64,000 nt of DNA from Agromyces protaetiae. GTDB lineage: Bacteria > Actinomycetota > Actinomycetes > Actinomycetales > Microbacteriaceae. Position 1 is the first letter of the stretch. Each line of letters starts with the position of its first letter. The translations under genes and the position numbers were made by a program. Below are positions 42,594 to 50,102 of the stretch, piece after piece. The stretch lies in NCBI RefSeq assembly GCF_030866785.1, contig NZ_CP133018.1:1488001-1552000 (forward strand). The letters run 5' to 3'. The notes beneath the pieces are model-generated. The model did not search any database. It was not told the origin of the DNA and saw nothing but the letters and a program-made list of their open reading frames with translations.

Positions 42594-45500
42594 ATGGCAC
42601 ATGGCTCGCGGCCACCGCACTTGGTGGATGCAACAGACTTGGAGAGATGGGCGGACCAGCGCTCGGCGCAGTCAGACCTTCCGCGGCTTATACGACGGCT
42701 GATACGCCACGAGAACGATCAAGTCCAGCGAGTCGAAATGCGAGGCGGGGAAGGCGTCGGTCTTCCCGGATATGACGGGATCGTCGAGGCGACGCGATCG
42801 ACCGCGTTTGTGCCGGAAGGCGTGAGCGTATGGGAGATGGGGACCAGTGATGACCCTGCGGGCAAGGCGACGGAGGACTACAAGACGCGAAGTGCCAACT
42901 CCCTCGGTATCGACATGGCGACAACTACGTTTGTGTTCGTCACGCCGCGGCGCTGGCGTGGCAAGAAAAACTGGGAGCAAAAGCGCCGCGATGAGGGCAA
43001 ATGGCGGGATGTCCGAGCCCTGGATGCCGACGACATCGAGCAAGCTCTCGAAGAGTCCGCGGCAGTACGGATCTGGATGTCGGAGCTTCTCGACATGCCC
43101 GCACTGGGTGTCGCAACGATCGAGGACTGGTGGCGGCGTTTTGCCAGCGGGTTCGATCCAAGGCTGACATCGCGGGTGGTTCTCGCGGGGCGCGAGGACA
43201 GTGCGGCGGAGCTTCTGAGGCGGTTGGCTGTGGACATCGGGCAGACGTTCATAGGAGCGGCCAGCGTCGACGACGGCCTAGCGTTCGCGGCGTGCGCAAT
43301 GATGGCACAAGACGCAGACGCGTCTGAGCCCATGTTGTCTCGCTCTTTGCTGGTGCACGACGGCGCCACTCTCCGGCGGCTCGACGGTACATCAAGCTTG
43401 CTCATCCTTCTTCCGTATGAGGAGCATCTGCAACGCGAAGCCAATCTCATAGAGAACCATCATGTTGTTTTCGTGGTGACGGACGGCGACGCGGACATCG
43501 AGCTTCCTCCACTCGACCATCTCACTCTCCGTGTTGCTCTCAAGGACGTCGGAGTTCTCGAGGAGAATCTGGATAGGTTCGTTCGCGCCGGCACAAAGAG
43601 CTTGCTCGCGCTCCAGAGAGTGGCGAGAAGATTCGGGCAAATCGACCCAGAGCAATGGGCTCAGGACCTCGCGAACCCTGCCATACGACGCGCGTGGCTG
43701 GCAGGGGCGTGGAATCACCATAGAAGCGGCGATGTCGACGTGCTCGAGACCCTGACCGGCGCAAGTCAGCAGTCTCTCGTGGAGCAGCTGGAAACGGTAA
43801 TCCGCCAGCCGGACCCGATGTTCACGCGAGTAGGGGCGACCTGGGCAGTCGCAGCCCCAGAGGATTCCTGGCGAACCGCGCGACTCAGCATCCGGGACGC
43901 CGATCTTAGAGAGCTCGAGCGAGGGGTGCAGACAGTCCTCGGTGCAGTGGACCCACGCCTCGAGCTGCCGCCGGAGGACCGCTGGAGCGCAGCGATCTAC
44001 GGAAAAACGCGAGTGCATTCGACAGACCTCCGTGGCGGGCTCGCTCGATCCCTAGCACTCCTCGGCAGTTGGGGAGATGAGGTCCGAGTCGCGGGTGGTC
44101 GGTCCGCTCGACAATGGGCGGAAGGCGTCGTCTGGAAGCTAGTGTCCCGAGCTAACGAGGACGCTTCTGCACAGCTTTGGGAGTCAATGAGCGACATCTT
44201 GCCGCTGCTCGCCGAGGCCGCGCCCGATGTCTTCCTTCGCGCTGTGGCCGATGCGACCTCCGGCGTTGAACCGCTCGCTCGGAACTTCTTTCACGATTAC
44301 ACGGACGCGTGGCAGGTGAGTAGTCCGCACACAGGGCTTCTCTGGGCCCTCGAATCTGTTGCTTGGTCGAGCCGACATCTAGGCTTCGCCGCAGAAGTGC
44401 TTGCGGCCCTGGCAGAGATCGACCCGGGCGGCAAGCTGAGCAACCGTCCTGTGGGGAGCCTGAGAGGCATCTTCCGGCCATGGCTACCTCAGACTGCTGC
44501 GCCACTGGATAGCCGACTGTTGGTGATCGATGCACTCCTGCATCGACATGAAGAGGTGGCGTGGGAGCTGCTACTTGACCTGCTGCCGGGGCCTTCCGAG
44601 GTGGCGATGCCGTCGCAGAAGCCAAGGTTCCGCGATTGGGCAGACGGAGCAGATCAAGAAACTACGTATGGCGAGATCCGAAGGTTCGTCGACGCCATTT
44701 CCGAACGCATCATTGATCGAGCGGCTGAAGATCCCCACCGCTGGTCGCAGGTCGTTGGCGTCTTCAATCGCTTGCCCGACGATGGACGGCGATCGGTGCT
44801 CGCAGGAGTCGCGGAACTGAAGCGGGGCGAACTGGAACCGGCTGGTGTCAGGCAGCTCTGGGACGCGATAGATGGATTCATCCGGAGGAATCGTCGGTTC
44901 CCTGACTCGGGATGGTCGCTCTCCGAGGACTGGCTGGCGCTCCTGGAAGCTGCTGCTGCTGAACTTGCGCCTTCAACGCCCACCGAGCGGTTTCGATGGC
45001 TCTTCGACGATTGGATGCCCGATCTCGGTATGTCGACGGGGGATGATTACGCCGCATATCACCGGGAGATTGAACGGGCACGCGAGGACGGGATCAAGCG
45101 CATCATTGATGCTCAAGGTTTCGCGGCGGCCCGTCAGTTCGCCAGCGAAGTGGCGCTACCATCGGCGGTCGGCTTTGCGGCCGCGCGTGTTGACCAAGAG
45201 CACGATGCCGACGCACTGAATGATCTCGACAGCGCGGACGCGAATCGTGCCGCATTCGCGGATGCGTTCGCACGCGCGCGGTTCGGAGGTCGAATGGAAG
45301 AGCTTGCGCCGTGGATCGACGCTCTCGAAGGGCGCCCGCTAGCCCAGGCACGTTTGTTGCAGACAAGTGAAAACGTCAAACTTGCCTGGGAGACGGTGTC
45401 TGAACGCGGCGGTGCTCTTGACGCCGCCTATTGGCAGGAGTTCGTGCCCTACGGGCGCGGCGCCGATTTTCCGCACGCGAACGAGGCCGCGCGCCAACTT

Positions 45501-46361
45501 CTGCTCCACGATCGAGCGGCGATGGCGGTCCACACTCTTAGCTTGTTCGCGGAGCGCCTCGAGAGCGATCTCGAAGTCCAGCTTGTACTCGACGCGCTCA
45601 CCCAGTTCGGGGCTGGTGACCAAGACGCCGCCCGCGTCTCTGAGCACGATCTGACGCGGCTTCTAGCGGGTTTGCGTTCCCGCGGGGTCGATGAAACAGA
45701 GATCGCTCGCCTGGAGTGGAAGTTCCTTCCTGCCCTGAATTATGAGGACGATGCGCCATCGCTTCAACAGCTCCTCGCCAAAGATCCGCAGGTGTTCGTG
45801 CAGCTAGTCGGGCTCGTATTCAGATCCACCGGATCTGACTCTGATGAGGAACGGGAAGTTGACTCCACGATCGCATCAAACGCGTTCCGTCTGCTGAAGG
45901 CCTGGCGCGTGGTTCCGGGCACCACGTCCGATGGTGCAATCGATTCCGATGTGCTGCAGGAGTGGATTAAGACTGCTCGTGCTGGTTTGGAGGAGCAGGA
46001 GCGCCTCGAGGTGGGCGAGTTGCAGATTGGAGAGGTGCTTGCACACGCTCCCACGGATCCGGATGGAACTTTTCCGGCTCGTGCAGTTAGAGATTTGCTG
46101 GAAGGCGCCCCAAATGATCGTCTGGAGCGAGGCTTCGTGATCGGACTCCATAACATGCGCGGCGTTACATCCCGAGGTATGACTGAGGGTGGCCAGCAGG
46201 AGTTTGATCTAGCCAAGGACTACGACGCGCGGGCGGAGCGGATTGAAGCGACGCATCCACGAACGGCGGGTGCGCTGCGGCAGGTGGCGGAGAGCTACCG
46301 GCAGGAAGGCCGTCGAAACGATGAAGAGGCGCGCCGTTTCCTCGAGGGGCTCGAGTACTGA
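42594..46361 (+). CDS. Large (1255-residue) uncharacterised protein, candidate defence effector
   Basis: I do not recognise a named family. The N-terminus has a compact motif set: PGYDGIVEA (Asp61), VPEGVSVWEMGT (Glu81), then KATEDYKTR (Lys91, Asp95, Arg99), followed by FVFVTPRRWRGKKNWEQKRR and WRDVRALDADDIEQALEE. The Asp-Glu-Lys spacing is compatible with a divergent PD-(D/E)xK nuclease fold, but this is inference. Residues 190-1250 are almost entirely helical with no Walker A motif, transmembrane helix or cysteine cluster, resembling a long solenoid sensor or scaffold. A GGGAGG ribosome binding site precedes ATG42594. Co-directional with AbiTii and GntR in mobile cargo, it is most likely a phage-defence component. 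Confidence 0.6.
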   Translation: MAHGSRPPHLVDATDLERWADQRSAQSDLPRLIRRLIRHENDQVQRVEMRGGEGVGLPGYDGIVEATRSTAFVPEGVSVWEMGTSDDPAGKATEDYKTRSANSLGIDMATTTFVFVTPRRWRGKKNWEQKRRDEGKWRDVRALDADDIEQALEESAAVRIWMSELLDMPALGVATIEDWWRRFASGFDPRLTSRVVLAGREDSAAELLRRLAVDIGQTFIGAASVDDGLAFAACAMMAQDADASEPMLSRSLLVHDGATLRRLDGTSSLLILLPYEEHLQREANLIENHHVVFVVTDGDADIELPPLDHLTLRVALKDVGVLEENLDRFVRAGTKSLLALQRVARRFGQIDPEQWAQDLANPAIRRAWLAGAWNHHRSGDVDVLETLTGASQQSLVEQLETVIRQPDPMFTRVGATWAVAAPEDSWRTARLSIRDADLRELERGVQTVLGAVDPRLELPPEDRWSAAIYGKTRVHSTDLRGGLARSLALLGSWGDEVRVAGGRSARQWAEGVVWKLVSRANEDASAQLWESMSDILPLLAEAAPDVFLRAVADATSGVEPLARNFFHDYTDAWQVSSPHTGLLWALESVAWSSRHLGFAAEVLAALAEIDPGGKLSNRPVGSLRGIFRPWLPQTAAPLDSRLLVIDALLHRHEEVAWELLLDLLPGPSEVAMPSQKPRFRDWADGADQETTYGEIRRFVDAISERIIDRAAEDPHRWSQVVGVFNRLPDDGRRSVLAGVAELKRGELEPAGVRQLWDAIDGFIRRNRRFPDSGWSLSEDWLALLEAAAAELAPSTPTERFRWLFDDWMPDLGMSTGDDYAAYHREIERAREDGIKRIIDAQGFAAARQFASEVALPSAVGFAAARVDQEHDADALNDLDSADANRAAFADAFARARFGGRMEELAPWIDALEGRPLAQARLLQTSENVKLAWETVSERGGALDAAYWQEFVPYGRGADFPHANEAARQLLLHDRAAMAVHTLSLFAERLESDLEVQLVLDALTQFGAGDQDAARVSEHDLTRLLAGLRSRGVDETEIARLEWKFLPALNYEDDAPSLQQLLAKDPQVFVQLVGLVFRSTGSDSDEEREVDSTIASNAFRLLKAWRVVPGTTSDGAIDSDVLQEWIKTARAGLEEQERLEVGELQIGEVLAHAPTDPDGTFPARAVRDLLEGAPNDRLERGFVIGLHNMRGVTSRGMTEGGQQEFDLAKDYDARAERIEATHPRTAGALRQVAESYRQEGRRNDEEARRFLEGLEY

Positions 46362-46565
46362 ACGGTGGTTATGTGGAGGCGCGAACTTCGCTTCCTGGAC
46401 GGTTGCGCCTCACCTTTAGACCCGCAGCTCGATTCATACCGGGAGCCTCCGTGCGCACCGGAAGGACATTACGGGTGGAACGTTGCGGGCAACGCTGGGA
46501 ATCTCAGGCCTGATGATGTGTCCGCCGTAATGGCGACCGCCCCCTATGCGGTCAGCGTACTACAG
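46362..46565. other. Intergenic region before the LexA box; nothing convincing seen
   Basis: A 73-codon open frame from about 46365 lacks a ribosome binding site and family resemblance, so I do not call it. The region separates the cargo genes from the replication/excision module. Confidence 0.5.
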
Positions 46566-46579
46566 CGAACAGCTGTTCG
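46566..46579. promoter_or_regulatory. Perfect LexA (SOS) box
   Basis: CGAACAGCTGTTCG is an exact match to the Gram-positive/actinobacterial LexA operator CGAAC-N4-GTTCG and is a perfect 14-bp palindrome. It lies 45 nt upstream of the ATG of the 59-residue gene, within promoter distance, so that gene is predicted to be induced by DNA damage. Confidence 0.8.
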
Positions 46580-46623
46580 AATGTAGCGTAACTACAAGAT
46601 CACTCGACCTTGAGGAGACCAAG

Positions 46624-46803
46624 ATGGGCCAGATCACCGAGACTCCCGCGCGTCGCCCGGGGCAGCTGAGCCGTACCGCGCTAGCGACCCGATCGCTGCG
46701 CGCTGCCGAGCGGCTGACTGGCGATGCGCGTCGCGAAGCCCTGCGGCAGCACTTCGCCGAGTTCGTTACGCGCCGTCGGACCTGCGAGATTCGTCAGGCG
46801 TGA
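46624..46803 (+). CDS. Small basic protein, LexA-controlled, unknown function
   Basis: A 59-residue Arg-rich protein, MGQITETPARRPGQLSRTALATRSLRAAERLTGDARREALRQHFAEFVTRRRTCEIRQA. It is predicted to be helical and positively charged, so it may bind nucleic acid or act as an adaptor, but I recognise no family. ATG46624 has a GAGGAG ribosome binding site 6 nt upstream and a perfect LexA box at 46566-46579. It converges on the ATPase cluster; a repeat-rich 127-bp region lies between. Confidence 0.6.
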   Translation: MGQITETPARRPGQLSRTALATRSLRAAERLTGDARREALRQHFAEFVTRRRTCEIRQA

Positions 46804-46856
46804 CGGGTGTTTGGATGTCAGATCGGACGTCAACATTCGTTCTGACGGGTGTCGGG

Positions 46857-46919
46857 TGTCGGGTGTCTATAGGGGTGGGGTGTCCAAGACACCCCAACAC
46901 CCCGTATAGACACCCGACA
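46857..46919. repeat. Nested inverted repeats and GGGTGTC repeats, candidate replication origin or double terminator
   Basis: An outer perfect 15-bp inverted repeat (46857-46871 and 46905-46919) encloses a perfect 8-bp hairpin GGGGTGTC-CAA-GACACCCC (46877-46895). GGGTGTC also occurs in direct orientation at several positions, and TGACGGGTGT is repeated at 46801-46810 and 46843-46852. The region lies between convergent genes, next to a RecA/DnaB-fold ATPase, so iteron-type origin and bidirectional terminator are both possible. Confidence 0.7.
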
Positions 46920-46930
46920 TTTGCCTGGCA

Positions 46931-48199
46931 TCAGTCGATCGGAGCGACCTCTGCGAGCCACCAGCGGATGCCGCGAGCGCGGCCCTTGAGCTGGACCGCT
47001 TTGGCGATGACCTCGCCCGACTCCTTCATGGCGCTGAGCACCTTCCGATTCGCGACGCCCTCGGGTCCGTCACCGGTGAGGGTAGTGGTGAGCACTCCCT
47101 CGCGTCCTGCCTCGCGGAGCATCGCTCGCATCGGCTCCGCGCGGCCGTGCTGTTCCTCCTCGCGACCCTCCTCCCTCGTTACTTGCTCGCGCTGTGCTGC
47201 CGCCTGCCGATCGAGCCTCGGCAAACCGTCCTCACCCATCCGAACGCGGGTCTTCGGGAACGCCACGCCGCCGAACCTCGACACCACCGAGAAGAACCGC
47301 GCGGCTGCGCCGCTGTCGGGATTCGCGGAGTCGTAAGACCAGAGCCCGTCCGGGCCTGCAGCCGACTCGGTGCCCCCCATCGGATGCCCGCCGGTGATCG
47401 GACTGTGTGCGACGATCAGCGACGAGGGAATCTCCGTGGCCTTCATCAGCCGCTTCCACGCCGCGAACCAGAGCCCGTAGTGATCCGTGCTCTTACCGAC
47501 TGCCGCCAGGACTGCCGTGAGTCCGTCCACGATGACGACGGACGGCGACCAGTAGTCGCCTTCGTTGCATCCGTCGTCGCACTCCATGAGCCAGCTCAGC
47601 CAGAGGTCGAACTTGTCGGGATCCGTTACATCGAGCACGCCCGGCCCGCCCGCGTGTTCGTCGAGGTGGATGACTTCGAGCCACGGCGATTTGAGGTCGA
47701 TTCCCATCGCCGAGAGCCCGGCCTCGTAGGCGCTCGGCTCGATCTCCGCGTTGAGCACCACGACATAAAGATCGTTCCCATGCCTGGGGTCGACCTGTCG
47801 ATCGACCGGCGCGAAGTGCCCGAGGAACTGCCGCCGGGGCGTCGTCAGCGCGCCGATGAGGTCGGCAACGGCAGTGGACTTTCCGGCCTTCGCGTTGCCG
47901 CTCAGCATGGGATGCGTGCCGTGCTGCCAGAGTCCGGGGATGAGCCAGCGCGGCGCCGTCCGAGGCCTTGCGCGCGGGAGCCCTCCGGTCGCGCCCGTCA
48001 GCAGCCGCAGCCGCACCATGCTCGCGACGCCCGGCGGCGCCTCGCGTCCGTTCGCGAGCTTGATGCGCCCCTCACGGCTGGCGCGGTCGCGGAACTCGAG
48101 CACGTCGTCATCGACTCCGACCCGCTCGGTCCAGTTGCTGTCCGGATGGAACGGGTCGTAGGTTCGACCCTCGTGCTCGATCACCACGCGCTCGCTCAT
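46931..48199 (-). CDS. RecA/DnaB-fold (AAA_25/RepA-like) ATPase, probable replication helicase
   Basis: A 422-residue P-loop ATPase. It has Walker A SGNAKAGKSTAVADLIGAL near 100, a RecA-like strand YVVVLNAEIEPSAYEAGL near 147 (NAE acidic position), and Walker B SVVIVDGLTAVLAAVGKS near 222, followed by SLIVAHSPITGGHPMGG near 260, the layout of hexameric RepA/KaiC-like helicases found in plasmids, phages and their satellites. The C-terminal 100 residues resemble a winged-helix domain (LREAGREGVLTTTLTGDGPEGVANRKVLSAMKESGEVI). It is the last gene of a four-gene overlapping minus-strand unit. Confidence 0.8.
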   Translation of the reverse strand: MSERVVIEHEGRTYDPFHPDSNWTERVGVDDDVLEFRDRASREGRIKLANGREAPPGVASMVRLRLLTGATGGLPRARPRTAPRWLIPGLWQHGTHPMLSGNAKAGKSTAVADLIGALTTPRRQFLGHFAPVDRQVDPRHGNDLYVVVLNAEIEPSAYEAGLSAMGIDLKSPWLEVIHLDEHAGGPGVLDVTDPDKFDLWLSWLMECDDGCNEGDYWSPSVVIVDGLTAVLAAVGKSTDHYGLWFAAWKRLMKATEIPSSLIVAHSPITGGHPMGGTESAAGPDGLWSYDSANPDSGAAARFFSVVSRFGGVAFPKTRVRMGEDGLPRLDRQAAAQREQVTREEGREEEQHGRAEPMRAMLREAGREGVLTTTLTGDGPEGVANRKVLSAMKESGEVIAKAVQLKGRARGIRWWLAEVAPID

Positions 48200-48477
48200 C
48201 GGGCATTCCCCTTCCGGTCGTCCCAGCGCTTCGGTGCGCGCTTACTGAGCTTCGCCAGCTCGGCGGCGATCGCACGAGGCGGCATCGCCCTGGACGCGGC
48301 AGCTTCGATCAGCTCGCGGACGCGCCGTTCGCGGTGGCGACGCCAGTCGCTGCGGCAGCGGGTGCTGCAGTACACCCCGACCGGCTGGGGGCCGCTCACG
48401 GGGTGATAATGCCCACCGCACCACTGGCACTCGTACAGGGTCACCAGTCGATGCATCGGGGTCGGGCGCGGGCTCAT
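48196..48477 (-). CDS. Small zinc-ribbon protein
   Basis: A 93-residue basic protein with CQWCGG near 18 and CSTRC near 36, forming a CxxC...CxxxC zinc-ribbon, followed by a helical HTH-like tail (RRHRERRVRELIEAAASRAMPPRAIAAELAKLSKRAPKRW). It probably binds DNA as an accessory of the adjacent ATPase. The stop overlaps the ATPase ATG by 4 nt, and the ATG overlaps the stop of the 37-residue gene in the same way, so all four minus-strand genes are translationally coupled. Confidence 0.75.
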   Translation of the reverse strand: MSPRPTPMHRLVTLYECQWCGGHYHPVSGPQPVGVYCSTRCRSDWRRHRERRVRELIEAAASRAMPPRAIAAELAKLSKRAPKRWDDRKGNAR

Positions 48478-48587
48478 TCCTGCGCTCCGCTCGCGATGCT
48501 CAGAAGCGCTGCCACACGGGCGGCCTGCGCATCGGTCAGCGGTGGCAGAGCGCTCACCATCTCGGCCGGCGTCGGCGCGGCGCTCAC
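48474..48587 (-). CDS. Very small (37-residue) coupled protein
   Basis: GTG48587 to TGA48474 encodes VSAAPTPAEMVSALPPLTDAQAARVAALLSIASGAQE split across one short helix-turn-helix-like unit. GTGA and ATGA overlaps join it to both neighbours, strong evidence that it is translated despite its size. The PPLTDAQAARVAALL pattern is common in small phage- and plasmid-borne proteins of actinobacteria; no function is known. Confidence 0.6.
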   Translation of the reverse strand: MSAAPTPAEMVSALPPLTDAQAARVAALLSIASGAQE

Positions 48588-48877
48588 TGGTCGGCCTCCG
48601 TGGCGACTTCAGCCACGATGGGCAGTGCGACGACGCGACCCTTGCCGCGCAGGCGACCGTCACGCATCTTCGAGCGCGGCATGGTGCTCAGCTTTTCTTC
48701 GATCTCGTCGAGATCGAACAGCAGCTCACCGGCGCCACGACGGTACGCGACGATGTAGCCGCGACTGTGCCAGTTGTCGACGGTGCTCTCGGAGACCTCG
48801 AAGAAGCGGGCGGTTCTCGCACGCTCACGAAGGCGGCGGGCGGCGCCGCGAGGAGGAGTGGACTCGCTGGTAGACAT
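48584..48877 (-). CDS. Excisionase-like helix-turn-helix protein
   Basis: A 97-residue basic protein. RERARTARFFEVSESTVDNWHSRGYIVAYRRGAGELLFDLDEIEEKL near 16-62 is a MerR/Xis-type winged HTH with the binding-helix pattern VSESTVDNWHSRG and the wing YRRGAGELLFDLDEI. Such proteins next to serine integrases typically act as recombination directionality factors or promote replication. It is first in the four-gene minus-strand unit ending with the ATPase. AAAGGA lies about 10 nt before ATG48877. The directionality role is inferred from fold and location. Confidence 0.75.
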   Translation of the reverse strand: MSTSESTPPRGAARRLRERARTARFFEVSESTVDNWHSRGYIVAYRRGAGELLFDLDEIEEKLSTMPRSKMRDGRLRGKGRVVALPIVAEVATEADQ

Positions 48878-49278
48878 GACAGATGTGTTCCTTTGATGGA
48901 ATCGACATCCGTTCTGCTCACTGGTCGGCCAGGAGGGTGCCAGCAAGGTCCACGTCCCCGAGCAACTGAACGGTCCGTCCTCGGGGGAGGAGCGAATAGC
49001 GCCCATGTGGGCGAGGTATTCAGCGCTCCCGGTGCTTGGATTCTCCAAGACCTCCGGCTGAGCTAAGCCCGGTGGGAAGCGCCTACATTCGCTATCTCGA
49101 CTTTAGCGGAGTGAGGTTCTGGAATCTACGCATCTGGGAAGCGCTCAGGCTCGATCTGCGAGGTTTCGGACTCATGGGAACCCCAGGGTTCAAGACTTGA
49201 ATTCTGGGCGCTCTCCGGTCGGTTGGGAACGCGAACGCCCCGCCCTCGGACGAGGAGCGGGGCGCACGCCGCGAAGGG
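48878..49278. other. 400-bp gene-free control region
   Basis: No convincing coding sequence on either strand. It contains a strong hairpin (49236-49264) just after the 63-residue gene and a degenerate tRNA-like segment near 49033-49075 that does not fold as a tRNA. The remainder presumably holds the promoter for the excisionase-ATPase unit. Confidence 0.6.
49236..49264 (-). terminator. Hairpin terminator after the 63-residue gene
   Basis: CGCCCCGC (49236-49243) pairs with GCGGGGCG (49257-49264), extended by CTC/GAG inside the loop. It lies 15 nt past the stop of the minus-strand gene at 49279; the following T content is low. Confidence 0.6.
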
Positions 49279-49470
49279 CTAACCCTCGTAGTCGGGGTTC
49301 GGCTTGCGGAAGGTCACCGTCGTTGCGCGAGAGAGCGCGGTCTTCGTCTCGCTCACGACTTCGTAGCCGTCGTTGAGCATCTTCTCCATGTACTTTCGGC
49401 CACCTCGGTCGGCCACGACGAAGTTCTTGACGACAACGAGGTACGGATCTCTCTTGTTCTTGCGTGCCAA
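49279..49470 (-). CDS. Small basic protein (63 residues), unknown function
   Basis: TTG49470 to TAG49279 encodes LARKNKRDPYLVVVKNFVV...GGRKYMEKMLNDGYEVVSETKTALSRATTVTFRKPNPDYEG. Two beta-strand/helix units and a clustered basic N-terminus suggest a small nucleic-acid- or protein-binding domain. GGGAGA sits 6 nt upstream of the TTG, supporting that start. It is divergent from the XRE regulator and shares its palindromic control region. It resembles short uncharacterised proteins of actinobacterial mobile elements. Confidence 0.55.
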   Translation of the reverse strand: MARKNKRDPYLVVVKNFVVADRGGRKYMEKMLNDGYEVVSETKTALSRATTVTFRKPNPDYEG

Positions 49471-49533
49471 TGGTGTCTCCCTCGCTCGAAGGCATTCGCG
49501 ATGACGCAGATCGCGGCACCGCAGGATGTGACT

Positions 49534-49548
49534 TATAGTCCGTGGACT
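49534..49548. promoter_or_regulatory. Bidirectional promoter with palindromic operator for the XRE regulator
   Basis: TATAGT (49534-49539) is a -10 for the XRE gene on the plus strand, and TATAAG read on the opposite strand over 49532-49537 serves the divergent 63-residue gene. A perfect 12-bp palindrome AGTCC-GT-GGACT (49537-49548) overlaps both, positioned for repressor binding. Confidence 0.5.
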
Positions 49549-49577
49549 CATCGTCAGCATAACGAGACGGTGAACGG

Positions 49578-49796
49578 ATGCCCTCCGTTCCGACTCACCG
49601 TGCCGCGTTCGGCGCGCGAGTGCGCGAGCTGCGCACGGCTCGCGGGTGGTCGCAGGAGGAGTTCGCACATCGTGCCGATCTCGATCGCACGTACGTGAGC
49701 GGTGTCGAGCGCGGTGTGAGGAATCCCACACTCGATGTGATCAACCATCTGGCGAAGGCGCTCGGCGTTGATGTCATGGAGTTCTTCTCGCGTTAG
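49578..49796 (+). CDS. XRE-family HTH regulator
   Basis: A 72-residue single-domain Cro/CI-type protein. FGARVRELRTARGWSQEEFAHRADLDRTYVSGVERGVRNPTLDVINHLAKALGVDVMEFF covers all five helices of the XRE fold with the recognition helix at RTYVSGVERG. Such minimal repressors often control excision and replication of integrative elements. It is transcribed away from the 63-residue gene across a shared palindromic operator. Confidence 0.92.
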   Translation: MPSVPTHRAAFGARVRELRTARGWSQEEFAHRADLDRTYVSGVERGVRNPTLDVINHLAKALGVDVMEFFSR

Positions 49797-50102
49797 CCGG
49801 TGACTTCTGCCGCGCAGCTCTCCACCGTCATTGTGCGCGTTTAACGCACTCGGGGTTCATCAGGCCTCAATTGACGGTGCGCTCGCTGTACGGCGCGCCA
49901 AGCCGCAATTCAAGTATGTCGTTGAGAGCCGATGCTGTACTTTTGCGCGCCCTGAGTCCCGCGGTGCGGATCGATGCGTGCTCACAAGCTGGGGACGGTA
50001 GTCAGGTTTGCATCGAGCTTTGCGTTTAAGAATTTCAAAACCGCAGAAGTGTCGGTGGTCCACGCTATGATGTGTAGTACCGATCGAACGTAGGAGGATC
50101 AG
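49797..50102. other. 306-bp intergenic region with the promoter of the 50103 gene
   Basis: The first 280 bp are relatively AT-rich for this genome and show no convincing gene. TATGAT at 50076-50081 is a good -10 and AGGAGG at 50092-50097 an ideal ribosome binding site for ATG50103. Confidence 0.55.

Noticed and set aside
46365..46586. A 73-codon open frame just after the large gene.
   Set aside because: It has no ribosome binding site, a biased composition unlike the neighbouring genes, and the LexA box lies inside its end.
49033..49075. Minus-strand sequence starting GGGCTTAGCTCAGCCGG looks like the 5' end of a tRNA.
   Set aside because: The acceptor ends do not pair beyond four bases, the would-be anticodon stem closes a 5-nt loop, and no T-arm GGTTCGAATCC is present.
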